Shown: positions 53,079 through 62,232 of the stretch, in pieces
How positions within the stretch are numbered: the first letter of the stretch is position 1
Layout of the letters: the number at the start of each line of letters is the position of its first letter
Source: Muribaculaceae bacterium
Lineage (GTDB): Bacteria; Bacteroidota; Bacteroidia; Bacteroidales; Muribaculaceae
Length of the DNA stretch: 64,000 nucleotides
Reading direction: 5' to 3'
Assembly (NCBI GenBank): GCA_022509205.1
Contig: JAFLTR010000002.1
Location: 1 to 64,000 of the forward strand
Notes under the pieces: generated by a model
The model's database searches: none
The model's input: only the letters and a program-made list of their open reading frames with translations
What the model was told of the DNA's origin: nothing
Program-made: the position numbers and the translations under genes

Positions 53079-54308
53079 ATGAAAAGAGCATTGTTGAGCC
53101 AGATGGCTCATGAATGGAAAAACAATATATGGCTGATAATCGAACTTGCCATTGTAACTTTGGCTATTTGGGCTATCATGACTTTGCTTTGGGTGTTATG
53201 TAAGGGCCTAACACAGCCATTAGGGTTCAACCCTACGGATGTTTATACTCTTGATGTAAAAAGTGTGCCGGAATCAAGCCCATATTTTCTTGCCGATTAT
53301 AAAGATAAATATTTTGAAGACAGAAATAAGCTCATAGAAAGGCTTAGAAACAACCCACATGTGGAAGCAGTGAGCCTTCACAACAATTTTGCTCCATTTG
53401 AATATAATTACAGCGGCAATTTCTTCGAAGTAGAAGGTTGGATTCCTGAATCTATCGGATACACGGGTAATGTCAGAAGAGCGGAACCCGAAATTGTCAG
53501 GATTTTGGATATAAAAAGCACCACGGGAAAATCTCAGGATCAACTAATAGGCATGTTACAAAGAGGAGAAGTATTGATTTCTCATAATCGTGGTGTCGAG
53601 CAAAAAATGGGTCCGATTGAAAATATCATAGGGAAAAAAATTTATCCTTATCAGGAAGAGGAAAAAGGGAAAAGAATCGGTGATGTGGTGGATAGAGTCA
53701 GAAGAAGCGACTATGAATATGAAGATAGAGGAGTATTGATTGTGCCAATCGATCCTGTTACGGAATGGGGTGACATTATTTTGAAATTAAAATCGGGTCA
53801 AATCCAAGATTTCATTAATGATTTCAATTCCGACCCTTCTCTTTCTCATCTCCGAAACATCTACCTGTCGAATTTGAAAAGCCTTGAAAAGAAAGGAGAA
53901 GCTTTAAATAAAGAAATTGAAATCAACATACGATTGATGGTTGCCATTTCTTTCTTCCTTTTGGTGACAATATTCCTTGGTCTTCTGGGATCATTCTGGT
54001 TCCGAGTGCAGCAAAGGGTCAGTGAATTTGCAATTCGTAAAACATTCGGAGCCAAAGATTCCGAATTGTTCCGAAGGATTCTGGGAGAAGGTCTGTTGCT
54101 TTTAGTAGCTTCCTTGTTGCTTGTTTCAGCCTGTGTATGGCCTTTTATTAAAAAATTGTCTGACTATACCGGTGAGGATTGGTGGGTGTTCATTGCATTC
54201 GAAGGTATCGTGACCGGGGTCATGGCCATAGGGATTATCCTGAGCCTTTCCTATCCTGCCTGGAGAGCCATGAAGATAGAACCCGCCATTGCCGTTAAAG
54301 AGGAATAA
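53079..54308 (+). CDS. FtsX/MacB-type ABC transporter permease B (exporter 1)
   Basis: 409 aa; VSEFAIRKTFGAKDSELFRRILGEG, 1+3 TM topology. Confidence 0.92.
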   Translation: MKRALLSQMAHEWKNNIWLIIELAIVTLAIWAIMTLLWVLCKGLTQPLGFNPTDVYTLDVKSVPESSPYFLADYKDKYFEDRNKLIERLRNNPHVEAVSLHNNFAPFEYNYSGNFFEVEGWIPESIGYTGNVRRAEPEIVRILDIKSTTGKSQDQLIGMLQRGEVLISHNRGVEQKMGPIENIIGKKIYPYQEEEKGKRIGDVVDRVRRSDYEYEDRGVLIVPIDPVTEWGDIILKLKSGQIQDFINDFNSDPSLSHLRNIYLSNLKSLEKKGEALNKEIEINIRLMVAISFFLLVTIFLGLLGSFWFRVQQRVSEFAIRKTFGAKDSELFRRILGEGLLLLVASLLLVSACVWPFIKKLSDYTGEDWWVFIAFEGIVTGVMAIGIILSLSYPAWRAMKIEPAIAVKEE

Positions 54309-54345
54309 TTGTAGATTAATCAACTTCAATTGCAATCCAAAAATA

Positions 54346-55827
54346 ATGCGAATCATTAAAATTCTCATATTAATTTATATTTGTTTGTCATGCAAGGGAG
54401 TAATGAGGGCGGAGAGCCGGGCTCTCCCCCTCTCTCTCCAAGATGCAATGGCGCGGGCTCGTACTAACAGTGTAGATGCTGAGGTTGCCTTAAATCAATT
54501 AAAAAGCGCTTATTGGTCATATCGCTCATATAAGGCAGAATTATTGCCCGAACTTTCCCTTTCCGCAACTGTGCCATCCTACCATAAACAATACAGTCCT
54601 TACATGGATGATACTGGAAGTTATACATTTGTCGCCAATAATTTCCTTCAACTTAACGGTGAATTATCCATTACTCAAAATATATGGTTGACAGGCGGCC
54701 AATTATCCGTAAACTCTTCCTTGGATTTTTATAGGCAGTTAGGGAAAGGCGCCTTCAATCAGTTTATGTCAATACCGGTTGCTTTGACACTTTCACAACC
54801 AATTTTCGGAGTGAACAATATCAAATGGGACAGAAAAATCGAACCTGTCAGATATGAGGAAGCCAAGGCTGAATTCCTTAGCGCTACAGAAAATGTGGCC
54901 CTCTTGGCAATTCAGTATTACTTTTCTTTTCTTTTAGCAAAGGAGAATCTCTCGATTGCAAGGAAGAATCTTGAAAGCGCAGAAAAACTATATGAAGTGG
55001 CCCTTGAAAAGAGGGAAATGGGAAGAATTAGCAAGAATGATCTTTTACAGATGGAACTGAATCTTCTGGATTCCCGCACGGAGGTGACAGATTGTGAAAG
55101 TAACTATAAGAGCAGCATGTTTCAACTCACTACATTCCTTGATTTTGATGAAGGAACAGACATAAGTGCCACAGTACCGGAAGACGTGCCCTTTGTGGAA
55201 ATAAATTATGACGACGCTCTTAATAAAGCGGAAACAAATAATAGTTTCTCAAAAAATATGATGCGGATTCAGCTGGAAGCCGACTATGCAGTGGCTCAGG
55301 CCAAGGGATCGCAACGTGAGATCAATCTTTTTGCTCAGGTGGGATACACGGGCACCGATCATTATTTAAGTGGAAGTTACAGCAATCTAAAAAGCAATCA
55401 GATTGTGCAGATCGGTTTTGAGATTCCTCTTGTCGATTGGGGTCGACGAAAAGGACAGGTTAAGGTAGCCGAAAGTAATCGTAAACTTGTGGAAAGTCGA
55501 GTGAGGCAAGAGACAATGAATTTCCGGCAAAATCTTTTCATCCTGATAGAAAGATACTCCAATCAGTTGCAACAACTTCAGATTGCAAGGCGGGCAGATG
55601 AAATTGCTCAAAAAAGATATGCCACTAATGAGGAGACATTCTTGATCGGCAAGATTTCTACTCTTGATTTGAATGATTCCCGATTGAAAAAAGATGAAGC
55701 ACGACGTAATTTTGTAAATGAACTTTATCTGTTCTGGTATTATTTTTATCAGATCCGAAGTCTGACTCTGTGGGATTATGCCCTAAACACTCCCATCGAA
55801 ACCGATATAGAAGCTTTTGTAAAATAA
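54346..55827 (+). CDS. TolC family outer membrane efflux protein (exporter 1)
   Basis: SLQDAMARARTNSVDAEVA..., GRISKNDLLQMELNLLDSRTEV, repeated coiled-coil halves; ATG 54346 (MRIIKILILIYICLSC) gives a signal peptide. Confidence 0.9.
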   Translation: MRIIKILILIYICLSCKGVMRAESRALPLSLQDAMARARTNSVDAEVALNQLKSAYWSYRSYKAELLPELSLSATVPSYHKQYSPYMDDTGSYTFVANNFLQLNGELSITQNIWLTGGQLSVNSSLDFYRQLGKGAFNQFMSIPVALTLSQPIFGVNNIKWDRKIEPVRYEEAKAEFLSATENVALLAIQYYFSFLLAKENLSIARKNLESAEKLYEVALEKREMGRISKNDLLQMELNLLDSRTEVTDCESNYKSSMFQLTTFLDFDEGTDISATVPEDVPFVEINYDDALNKAETNNSFSKNMMRIQLEADYAVAQAKGSQREINLFAQVGYTGTDHYLSGSYSNLKSNQIVQIGFEIPLVDWGRRKGQVKVAESNRKLVESRVRQETMNFRQNLFILIERYSNQLQQLQIARRADEIAQKRYATNEETFLIGKISTLDLNDSRLKKDEARRNFVNELYLFWYYFYQIRSLTLWDYALNTPIETDIEAFVK

Positions 55828-55845
55828 ATTTGTTAATTTTGGATT

Positions 55846-57171
55846 ATGATATTGATAATCGATGATGATGAGGCCATCAGACTTTCCTTAGGGTTCCTGC
55901 TTAAAAAAGCCGGATATGAATGTGACATGGCAAGTAATCCTGACGAGGCTTTACAAAAAGTGAGGCAACGTGAGTATGAACTCATCCTTATGGATATGAA
56001 TTTTAGCCGGGACACAAGCGGCAGAGAGGGGCTGGAACTTTTAATGAAAACAAAAATATTCCGTCCTGAAAGTCCGGTGATTTTAATAACGGCATGGGGC
56101 AGCATAGACCTGGCAGTAGAAGGCATGAGGGCCGGGGCATACGATTTCATCACTAAACCTTGGCATAATCTTATGCTCCTTCAGCGAATTGAAACGGCAA
56201 TTAAGTTAAATGCCACCCGACAGGAGGAGCCAACGGCTGCCGGCTTTGACAGATCCGGCATAATCGGCAACAACCAAGCTTTAATCGAACTGTTATCCAC
56301 AGTAGAAAAAATATCACCTACTGATGCTCCTGTACTTATTTTAGGGGAAAACGGCACAGGGAAAGAACTTATCGCGAATGCCATCCATAAAAATAGTAAA
56401 CGCAAGGAAAACCCATTTGTAATGGTAAATCTCGGGGGCATTTCCAGATCTTTGTTCGAGAGTGAAATGTTCGGTCACGTAAAGGGTGCTTTCACGGGTG
56501 CCACAACTTCCAGAAAAGGCAGATTTGAAGTTGCCGACAAAGGAACTATTTTTCTTGATGAAATAGGAGATCTTGATTTGGGAAGTCAGGTGAAACTTCT
56601 CAGGGTCTTACAGGAACATAAATTTGAACCTTTAGGTCAGAGCGTTACTAAAAAAGTGGATATAAGAGTGATTTCCGCCACTAATGCCGATATTCCTCAA
56701 ATGGTGACCGACAAATCTTTTCGCGAAGATTTGTTCTATCGTATAAATCTTATCACCCTTAGAATCCCTCCGCTTCGAGACAGAAGGGACGACATACCTC
56801 TATTGGTTAGACATTTCATCCGGCAGGCGGCTCATGCTAATGGACTGGAAGTCCCTGAAATCAAATCCGAAGCTATTGAATTTCTATGCAGGCTCCCCTA
56901 TCCGGGTAATATACGGGAGTTGAAGAATATAATAGAAAGAGCCGTGATAACCGGTGGCACTCAATTAGATAAGAGTGATTTTTCAAATTTTATTTTAAAT
57001 ACCGACACCCCTCCATTAGCCTCCACACCTACAAATCTTGAAGAAATTGAAAAGAAAGCGTTGCAAGAAGCGATGGAAAAATCTAATGGTAATTATACTC
57101 AGGCTGCCAGGATTTTAGGAGTGACCCGTCAGAGCCTTTATCGAAAACTTGAAAAACATGGCTTGAAATGA
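55846..57171 (+). CDS. Sigma-54-dependent NtrC family response regulator (system 2)
   Basis: 441 aa; LIIDDDEAIRLS, LILMDMNFSRD, LGENGTGKELIANAIH, GAFTGA, GTIFLDEIGDL, Fis HTH NYTQAARILGVTRQSLYRKL. Confidence 0.96.
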   Translation: MILIIDDDEAIRLSLGFLLKKAGYECDMASNPDEALQKVRQREYELILMDMNFSRDTSGREGLELLMKTKIFRPESPVILITAWGSIDLAVEGMRAGAYDFITKPWHNLMLLQRIETAIKLNATRQEEPTAAGFDRSGIIGNNQALIELLSTVEKISPTDAPVLILGENGTGKELIANAIHKNSKRKENPFVMVNLGGISRSLFESEMFGHVKGAFTGATTSRKGRFEVADKGTIFLDEIGDLDLGSQVKLLRVLQEHKFEPLGQSVTKKVDIRVISATNADIPQMVTDKSFREDLFYRINLITLRIPPLRDRRDDIPLLVRHFIRQAAHANGLEVPEIKSEAIEFLCRLPYPGNIRELKNIIERAVITGGTQLDKSDFSNFILNTDTPPLASTPTNLEEIEKKALQEAMEKSNGNYTQAARILGVTRQSLYRKLEKHGLK

Positions 57172-58445
57172 GATTTTCTTTCAGTTTCCTGATATTGTCT
57201 TTGTGTTTCCTGGCATTTGTGGTGATGGCTATAGTCGGAGACATCCCTTATTGGGCATGGTTTATTCCCACCGGCATAGGCATAATGTCAACCCTTACTG
57301 TCTTTAGAGGCACTTATCTTCCTCAAAGCGCTGTGACACGCGGCATGGAATTGATACAGTCACAAGATTACAACAATAGGCTTGTGAAAGTGGGCGAACC
57401 AAGTGCAGATAGAATCGTGGAGCTATTCAACTCTCTGATTGACAAACTTCGGGCCGAAAGATTATTAAACCGAGAGCAGGAAGGTCTTCTCACTTTGCTC
57501 ATAGAGGCTTCTCCCATGGGAGTGGTAATGCTGGATTTCGACAACAGGATCTCTATGGTGAACAAATCTTTCTTGAAAATATTCGGTGTAATGAAAGCGG
57601 AAGAAATAGAAGGAAAGAAAATTAACGAACTCCATTATGATCTGATAGATAGAGCCATTACAGTGCCTCTTGGCAAATCTGAAATAATCCGCGAAAACAG
57701 TTTCAAAATTTATCGGGTGTATCATCTGAATTTCCTGCAAGAAGGATTTAAGAGAGAGTTCTATCTCTTGGAAAGTCTTACAGATGAAATTATGAAAGCC
57801 GAGAAGGCTTCTTATGAAAAAGTGATCAGAACAATTTCCCATGAAATCAATAACACTATGGGAGGAGTACGCTCTGTGCTTGAAGTTATCGGAGATAGCA
57901 GTGAGGACCCTGAAATAAAGAAGGTTGTTGAAAGTTGTGACCGACGGTGTGAAAATATGGGAAATTTCATTCGCGAATATGCAGAAGTAGTGAAATTACC
58001 CTCCCCCGTGAAGAAATCAATAGATCTACAACAGGAAATACAGGCCATGCTGCCTTTTCTTCAGCATCTCGTTCCTGAGAATGTTAGCTTAATCTTCCGC
58101 CAAAAACCATCTTCTTTTAAAATCGATGGTGATTCCGCTCTATTGCAACAGGTGTTGCTCAATATTGTAAAGAATGCCATTGAAAGTATCGAGGGAACCG
58201 GTTTTATTGAAATTGAAGTTTTTGAAGATAATCATAATATAGTGTTGCAAATATCCAATAATGGACTTCCCATTGACAATGATATTGCAAATCATCTCTT
58301 CACTCCTTTTTTCACCACAAAACCTGAAGGGAAAGGGATTGGACTAACTTTAGTAAGAGATGTCTTGACAAACCATTCCGCCGACTATTCTCTTTCAACC
58401 GATTCAGACGGAATAACAAGATTTACCATTACATTCAGGAATTAG
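57168..58445 (+). CDS. PAS-containing sensor histidine kinase (system 2), two TMs with a very short loop
   Basis: 425 aa; two TM helices separated by ~6 residues, PAS (EASPMGVVMLDFDNRISMVNKSFLKIFG), H-box ISHEINNTMGG, HATPase GKGIGLTLVRDVL; 4-bp overlap with RR2. Confidence 0.94.
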   Translation: MRFSFSFLILSLCFLAFVVMAIVGDIPYWAWFIPTGIGIMSTLTVFRGTYLPQSAVTRGMELIQSQDYNNRLVKVGEPSADRIVELFNSLIDKLRAERLLNREQEGLLTLLIEASPMGVVMLDFDNRISMVNKSFLKIFGVMKAEEIEGKKINELHYDLIDRAITVPLGKSEIIRENSFKIYRVYHLNFLQEGFKREFYLLESLTDEIMKAEKASYEKVIRTISHEINNTMGGVRSVLEVIGDSSEDPEIKKVVESCDRRCENMGNFIREYAEVVKLPSPVKKSIDLQQEIQAMLPFLQHLVPENVSLIFRQKPSSFKIDGDSALLQQVLLNIVKNAIESIEGTGFIEIEVFEDNHNIVLQISNNGLPIDNDIANHLFTPFFTTKPEGKGIGLTLVRDVLTNHSADYSLSTDSDGITRFTITFRN

Positions 58446-58485
58446 GATATTTTCAAAGGTCTTATTCTGATAAAAACCAACCGAA

Positions 58486-58537
58486 AGTGTAAAGAATGTA
58501 AAGTAGACACTTTACAAAAGTGTAAAGACTTTACACT
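58486..58537. promoter_or_regulatory. Cluster of GTGTAAAG enhancer-like palindromes (candidate binding sites of system 2 response regulator)
   Basis: tgtaaagt-N4-actttaca (58497-58516) and agtgtaaag-N1-ctttacact (58519-58537), plus direct copy agtgtaaag at 58486-58494. Confidence 0.75.
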
Positions 58538-58590
58538 TTTAAAATATGTAAAATTATATTAAATCATTGATAGTCAACATTATACAATTT

Positions 58591-58608
58591 TTGGCGCGCT
58601 CATTGTTA
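58591..58608 (+). promoter_or_regulatory. Sigma-54 (-24/-12) promoter of exporter operon 2
   Basis: TTGGCGCG-CTCA-TTGTTA; shares the TTGGCRCGCTCATTGT core with the promoter at 49669. Confidence 0.8.
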
Positions 58609-58633
58609 TAGTTGAGGGTGTAAAATTGATAAA

Positions 58634-59971
58634 ATGTTGAAAAAAATAACAGTTTTCTTCTATGCATGTGCTCTGGCTCTGTCATCTCAAATGACAGGGT
58701 CGGAGCCTTTGACTCTCCATGACTGCATGAGATATGCCATTTCAAGGTCAACAAAAATTAAGATTCAGAAAGCTGTCATTTCTGATAAAAGGCTTGAAAT
58801 ACGTGACGCAGTTTTAAGTGCTTTCACACCGGCTATCTCTGCATCGACTTATGCATACTATAATTTTGGCAGGAGTATTGACCCACAAACCAATACTTAT
58901 TTCAATCAGACCTCATTTCATAACAACTATTCTCTCTCAGCTTATATAGATCTGTTTGATGGGTTAACCGCCGTAAATAATATCAGGATTTCCAAAACCG
59001 GACTTTTAATCTCGCAATCGCAAGAAAAACAAGTGGAAGCTGATATTTGTCTTGCTGTAATGGAAGCATATTATAATGTTGTCTATTATTACAGGCTGCG
59101 TGAAGTGTATGAGAATCTTGTCGAGGATGCCTCGCAGGCTTTATCACTTGCCCGACGACAAGAGGCTTTGGGAGTAAAAGGATATGCCGATGTTATCCAG
59201 ATGGAGGCAGACTTGGCTGACAGAAAGTTCGACCTTATCTCCACTGAAAATATGGCCAACGACCAATTCATGACTCTAAAAGCACTTATGTTTTGGGATG
59301 AAGCGGAGGAATTGATGGTGGATTATACCCTACCCTCTTTTGTTGAAGAAAGTTTCGATGCTGAAATGATAACGTTGTTAGCCATGGATAATAATCCGGA
59401 GGTGAAGATGGCTACCTTGAACGTTGAAAATTCCGGAAGGGAATTAAGGGTGGCGAAGTGGTCATTACTCCCATCTATCACTTTATATGGGGGATGGAAC
59501 ACAAGTTTTTACACATATTCCGGATATCATTCCCCCTCTTATAGCAATCAGTTTCGAAACAATATGGGAGAATATGTTGAATTAGGTTTGACAGTGCCTC
59601 TTTACAATAGGTTAAAGGGAGTAACAAATATTCAAAAGAAAAAAAATGCCTATAACAATGCCCGTCTGGAACTTGAACAGAAAAAGATAGATATAGAAAT
59701 TGAAGTGAAAAGAGCCATACAGGATTGTGAGGGGGCTATGACTGCTTACACTCAGTCTTTGAAGAAATCTTCTCTACAAGAGGAAGCTTTCAAATTAAAT
59801 CAAAAGAAACTGGAACAGGGGTTGATTTCTCCTCTTGAATTCCGGATAGCCAACAACAATTATCTGAAAGCAAAATCCGATGAGATGAATTCTCTTTTTA
59901 AATATCTCATTAAACAAGCGGTTGTGAAATACTATAGCGGCATAGAATATATTAATCAAAGTCTCCTCTAA
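58634..59971 (+). CDS. TolC family outer membrane efflux protein (exporter 2)
   Basis: 445 aa; signal peptide, LTLHDCMRYAISRSTKIKIQKA, LGVKGYADVIQMEADLADRKFDL. Confidence 0.93.
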   Translation: MLKKITVFFYACALALSSQMTGSEPLTLHDCMRYAISRSTKIKIQKAVISDKRLEIRDAVLSAFTPAISASTYAYYNFGRSIDPQTNTYFNQTSFHNNYSLSAYIDLFDGLTAVNNIRISKTGLLISQSQEKQVEADICLAVMEAYYNVVYYYRLREVYENLVEDASQALSLARRQEALGVKGYADVIQMEADLADRKFDLISTENMANDQFMTLKALMFWDEAEELMVDYTLPSFVEESFDAEMITLLAMDNNPEVKMATLNVENSGRELRVAKWSLLPSITLYGGWNTSFYTYSGYHSPSYSNQFRNNMGEYVELGLTVPLYNRLKGVTNIQKKKNAYNNARLELEQKKIDIEIEVKRAIQDCEGAMTAYTQSLKKSSLQEEAFKLNQKKLEQGLISPLEFRIANNNYLKAKSDEMNSLFKYLIKQAVVKYYSGIEYINQSLL

Positions 59972-60046
59972 ATCTCCTTCAAAGGGGAGAGACTTGAAGT
60001 TCTTCTAATAGTTACCGACTTCAATCTCTTCTCCTCTTTGGGGAGG
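59972..60046. repeat. Imperfect inverted repeat between tolC2 and hlyD2
   Basis: Left arm about 59972-60000 (atctccttcaaaggggagagacttgaagt), right arm about 60018-60046 (acttcaatctcttctcctctttggggagg). Confidence 0.6.
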
Positions 60047-60076
60047 GCAACGGAGATGTTCATCAAGTTTATCATT

Positions 60077-61333
60077 ATGGATAAGGAATTGCCGAAAATA
60101 ACAGGATGGCGAAGAGCAGTTACCAAGAAAGCTATACCCTGGTGGTGTGGAGGAATCGCGATAATTGCAATTGTAGTTCTTTTAGCCACAACATCTTCCA
60201 ACAGTATGAGAGTCGACAGGGCGAATCTCACTACAGCAACTGTTGAGAAAGGTGAATTTAATGATTATACCAGGATTTCCGGAAATGTCCAGCCTTTGGT
60301 TTCGGTGCAATTGTCACCCCACGAAGGTGGAATTGTTCAGGAAATATTGATAGAAGAGGGTTCTCAAGTAAAGACCGGAGATCCTATTTTGATTTTATCA
60401 AATGACAATCTCGACTTGCAAATTTTAAATGCAGAGGCTGAACTGGCTGAAAAAGAAAATATTCTCCGCAACACCATGATCCAAATGGAACAACAGAAAC
60501 TATCCGTGAGGCAGGAGGAACTGCAGTTGTCTACAGAAGTTAAAAGGAATCTTCGTAATTTTAGACAGCAGGAGGCATTATTCAAAGAGAAATTGATTCC
60601 TAAAGAAGATTACCTTAAAGCCAAAGAGGATTATGAGCTCGCTGAAAAAAGATTTCAACTGATAAAAGAAAGGTCGGCTCAGGATTCACTTTATCGAAGT
60701 GTTGAAATCCGGCAGATGCGACAAAGCCTTGAAAACATGCGGATGAATATGGAAATGATAAGAGGAAGAAAAGAGAAACTTATTGTCAGGGCTCCAATCG
60801 ATGGAGAATTGGGATTACTTGATGTGAATTTAGGTCAGTCAGTGGCTGAAGGATCAATGATCGGTCAGATAAATTCCATGGATAGTTATAAACTTGAAAC
60901 CAAGATAGACGAGCATTATATCGATCGGATTGTCCCGGGATTAATAGCTAATTTCGACAGGCAGGGGAAACAGTTTGAAGTAGTATTGAGAAAAGTTTAC
61001 CCGGAAGTTAGGGAAGGTAAGTTCCAGGCTGATTTCAAATTTGAAGAAGAACGTCCAGAGAATTTGAGACGCGGACAAACCTATTATCTTGATCTTCAAT
61101 TAGGTCAACCTGAAGAAGCAGTTATAATACCACGAGGCTCTTTCTACCAGAAAACAGGAGGGAGATGGATCTACGTGCTTGATAAAAATGGGAATAAAGC
61201 AACAAGGCGGGAAATTAAAATAGGACGTCAGAATCCACAGTATTATGAAGTGACAGAAGGTCTTGAACCGGGAGAACAGGTGATCGTATCTTCCTATGAT
61301 AGATTCGGCGATAACGAAACCCTCATATTTTAG
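60077..61333 (+). CDS. HlyD/RND-type efflux periplasmic adaptor (exporter 2)
   Basis: MDKELPKITGWRRAVTKKAIPWWCGGIAIIAIVVLL; ISGNVQPLVSVQLSPHEGGIVQEILIEEGSQVKTGDPILIL; VRAPIDGELG. In-frame ATG at 60056 also possible. Confidence 0.9.
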   Translation: MDKELPKITGWRRAVTKKAIPWWCGGIAIIAIVVLLATTSSNSMRVDRANLTTATVEKGEFNDYTRISGNVQPLVSVQLSPHEGGIVQEILIEEGSQVKTGDPILILSNDNLDLQILNAEAELAEKENILRNTMIQMEQQKLSVRQEELQLSTEVKRNLRNFRQQEALFKEKLIPKEDYLKAKEDYELAEKRFQLIKERSAQDSLYRSVEIRQMRQSLENMRMNMEMIRGRKEKLIVRAPIDGELGLLDVNLGQSVAEGSMIGQINSMDSYKLETKIDEHYIDRIVPGLIANFDRQGKQFEVVLRKVYPEVREGKFQADFKFEEERPENLRRGQTYYLDLQLGQPEEAVIIPRGSFYQKTGGRWIYVLDKNGNKATRREIKIGRQNPQYYEVTEGLEPGEQVIVSSYDRFGDNETLIF

Positions 61334-61415
61334 TTTTTTTGAATAGTCGGAGTTTTTAAAGTTATAACAGATTCAACTAAGAGTACTTCAAGAACTCCGG
61401 CAAGAATCCCAAAAT

Positions 61416-61460
61416 AACTCTAACAACTCTAACAACTCTAACAACTCTAACAACTTTAAC
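61416..61460 (+). repeat. Tandem repeat, 5 x 9 bp (AACTCTAAC; last unit AACTTTAAC)
   Basis: Read directly: aactctaac x4 + aactttaac ending one base before ATG 61462. Confidence 0.97.
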
Positions 61461-61461
61461 A

Positions 61462-62142
61462 ATGATAAAAGTAGACAATCTTTCAAAAATCTTTCGTACA
61501 GACGAAATCGAAACGACTGCACTTAACGGAGTATCAATGGAAATCAAGGATGGAGAGTTTGTAGCCATAATGGGCCCATCAGGTTGTGGCAAATCCACCT
61601 TGCTCAATATCTTGGGTCTTCTTGATAACCCATCCGGAGGAAGCTATAAATTTGGGGATACGGAAGTGGCCGGTCTCAAAGAAAAAGAGCGGACCAAATT
61701 CCGTAAAGGCAATATCGGATTCGTATTCCAGAGTTTCAATCTTATAGATGAGCTTAACGTGTATGAAAATATCGAACTTCCTCTGAAGTATTTGAATATT
61801 TCCTCTTCCGAAAGAAAGAAAAGAGTGACTGAAATCATGAAAAGAATGAACATAAGTCACCGTGCAAAACATTTTCCTCGTCAGCTTTCCGGCGGTCAGC
61901 AACAACGTGTGGCAATAGCCAGGGCTATAGTTTCAAATCCGAAACTTATTCTCGCTGACGAACCGACGGGTAACCTTGATTCCAAGAATGGTCTTGAGGT
62001 GATGAACCTATTGACTGAACTTAATCAGGAAGGCACCACAATAGTGATGGTGACTCACTCTCCAAAGGATGCTGCCAAAGCTCAACGCACCATCGACCTT
62101 CTCGACGGCAAAATCGTTTCCGACATCTCTAATAATTTATAA
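61462..62142 (+). CDS. MacB/LolD-type ABC transporter ATP-binding protein (exporter 2)
   Basis: 226 aa; [50 protein letters not shown]. Confidence 0.97.
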   Translation: MIKVDNLSKIFRTDEIETTALNGVSMEIKDGEFVAIMGPSGCGKSTLLNILGLLDNPSGGSYKFGDTEVAGLKEKERTKFRKGNIGFVFQSFNLIDELNVYENIELPLKYLNISSSERKKRVTEIMKRMNISHRAKHFPRQLSGGQQQRVAIARAIVSNPKLILADEPTGNLDSKNGLEVMNLLTELNQEGTTIVMVTHSPKDAAKAQRTIDLLDGKIVSDISNNL

Positions 62143-62232
62143 AAATTAGTGCAAGCTCATAAACTTCCTTACAATAAATAAATTGGTCTGAAATCTCCGG
62201 ACTTCCTATACAATTTCTAAAAATTAGATTGC

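Noticed and set aside
58486-58537. Intrinsic terminator after HK2
   Set aside because: Dyads are A/T-rich, multiple and lack a T-tract; arrangement and distance to the -24/-12 promoter fit regulator binding sites better.
61416-61460. CRISPR-like short repeat array
   Set aside because: Units are 9 bp and directly contiguous without spacers; simple tandem repeat.
61377-61607. Minus-strand ORF with VVRVVRVVRVV repeat
   Set aside because: Translation artefact of the AACTCTAAC tandem repeat on the opposite strand.
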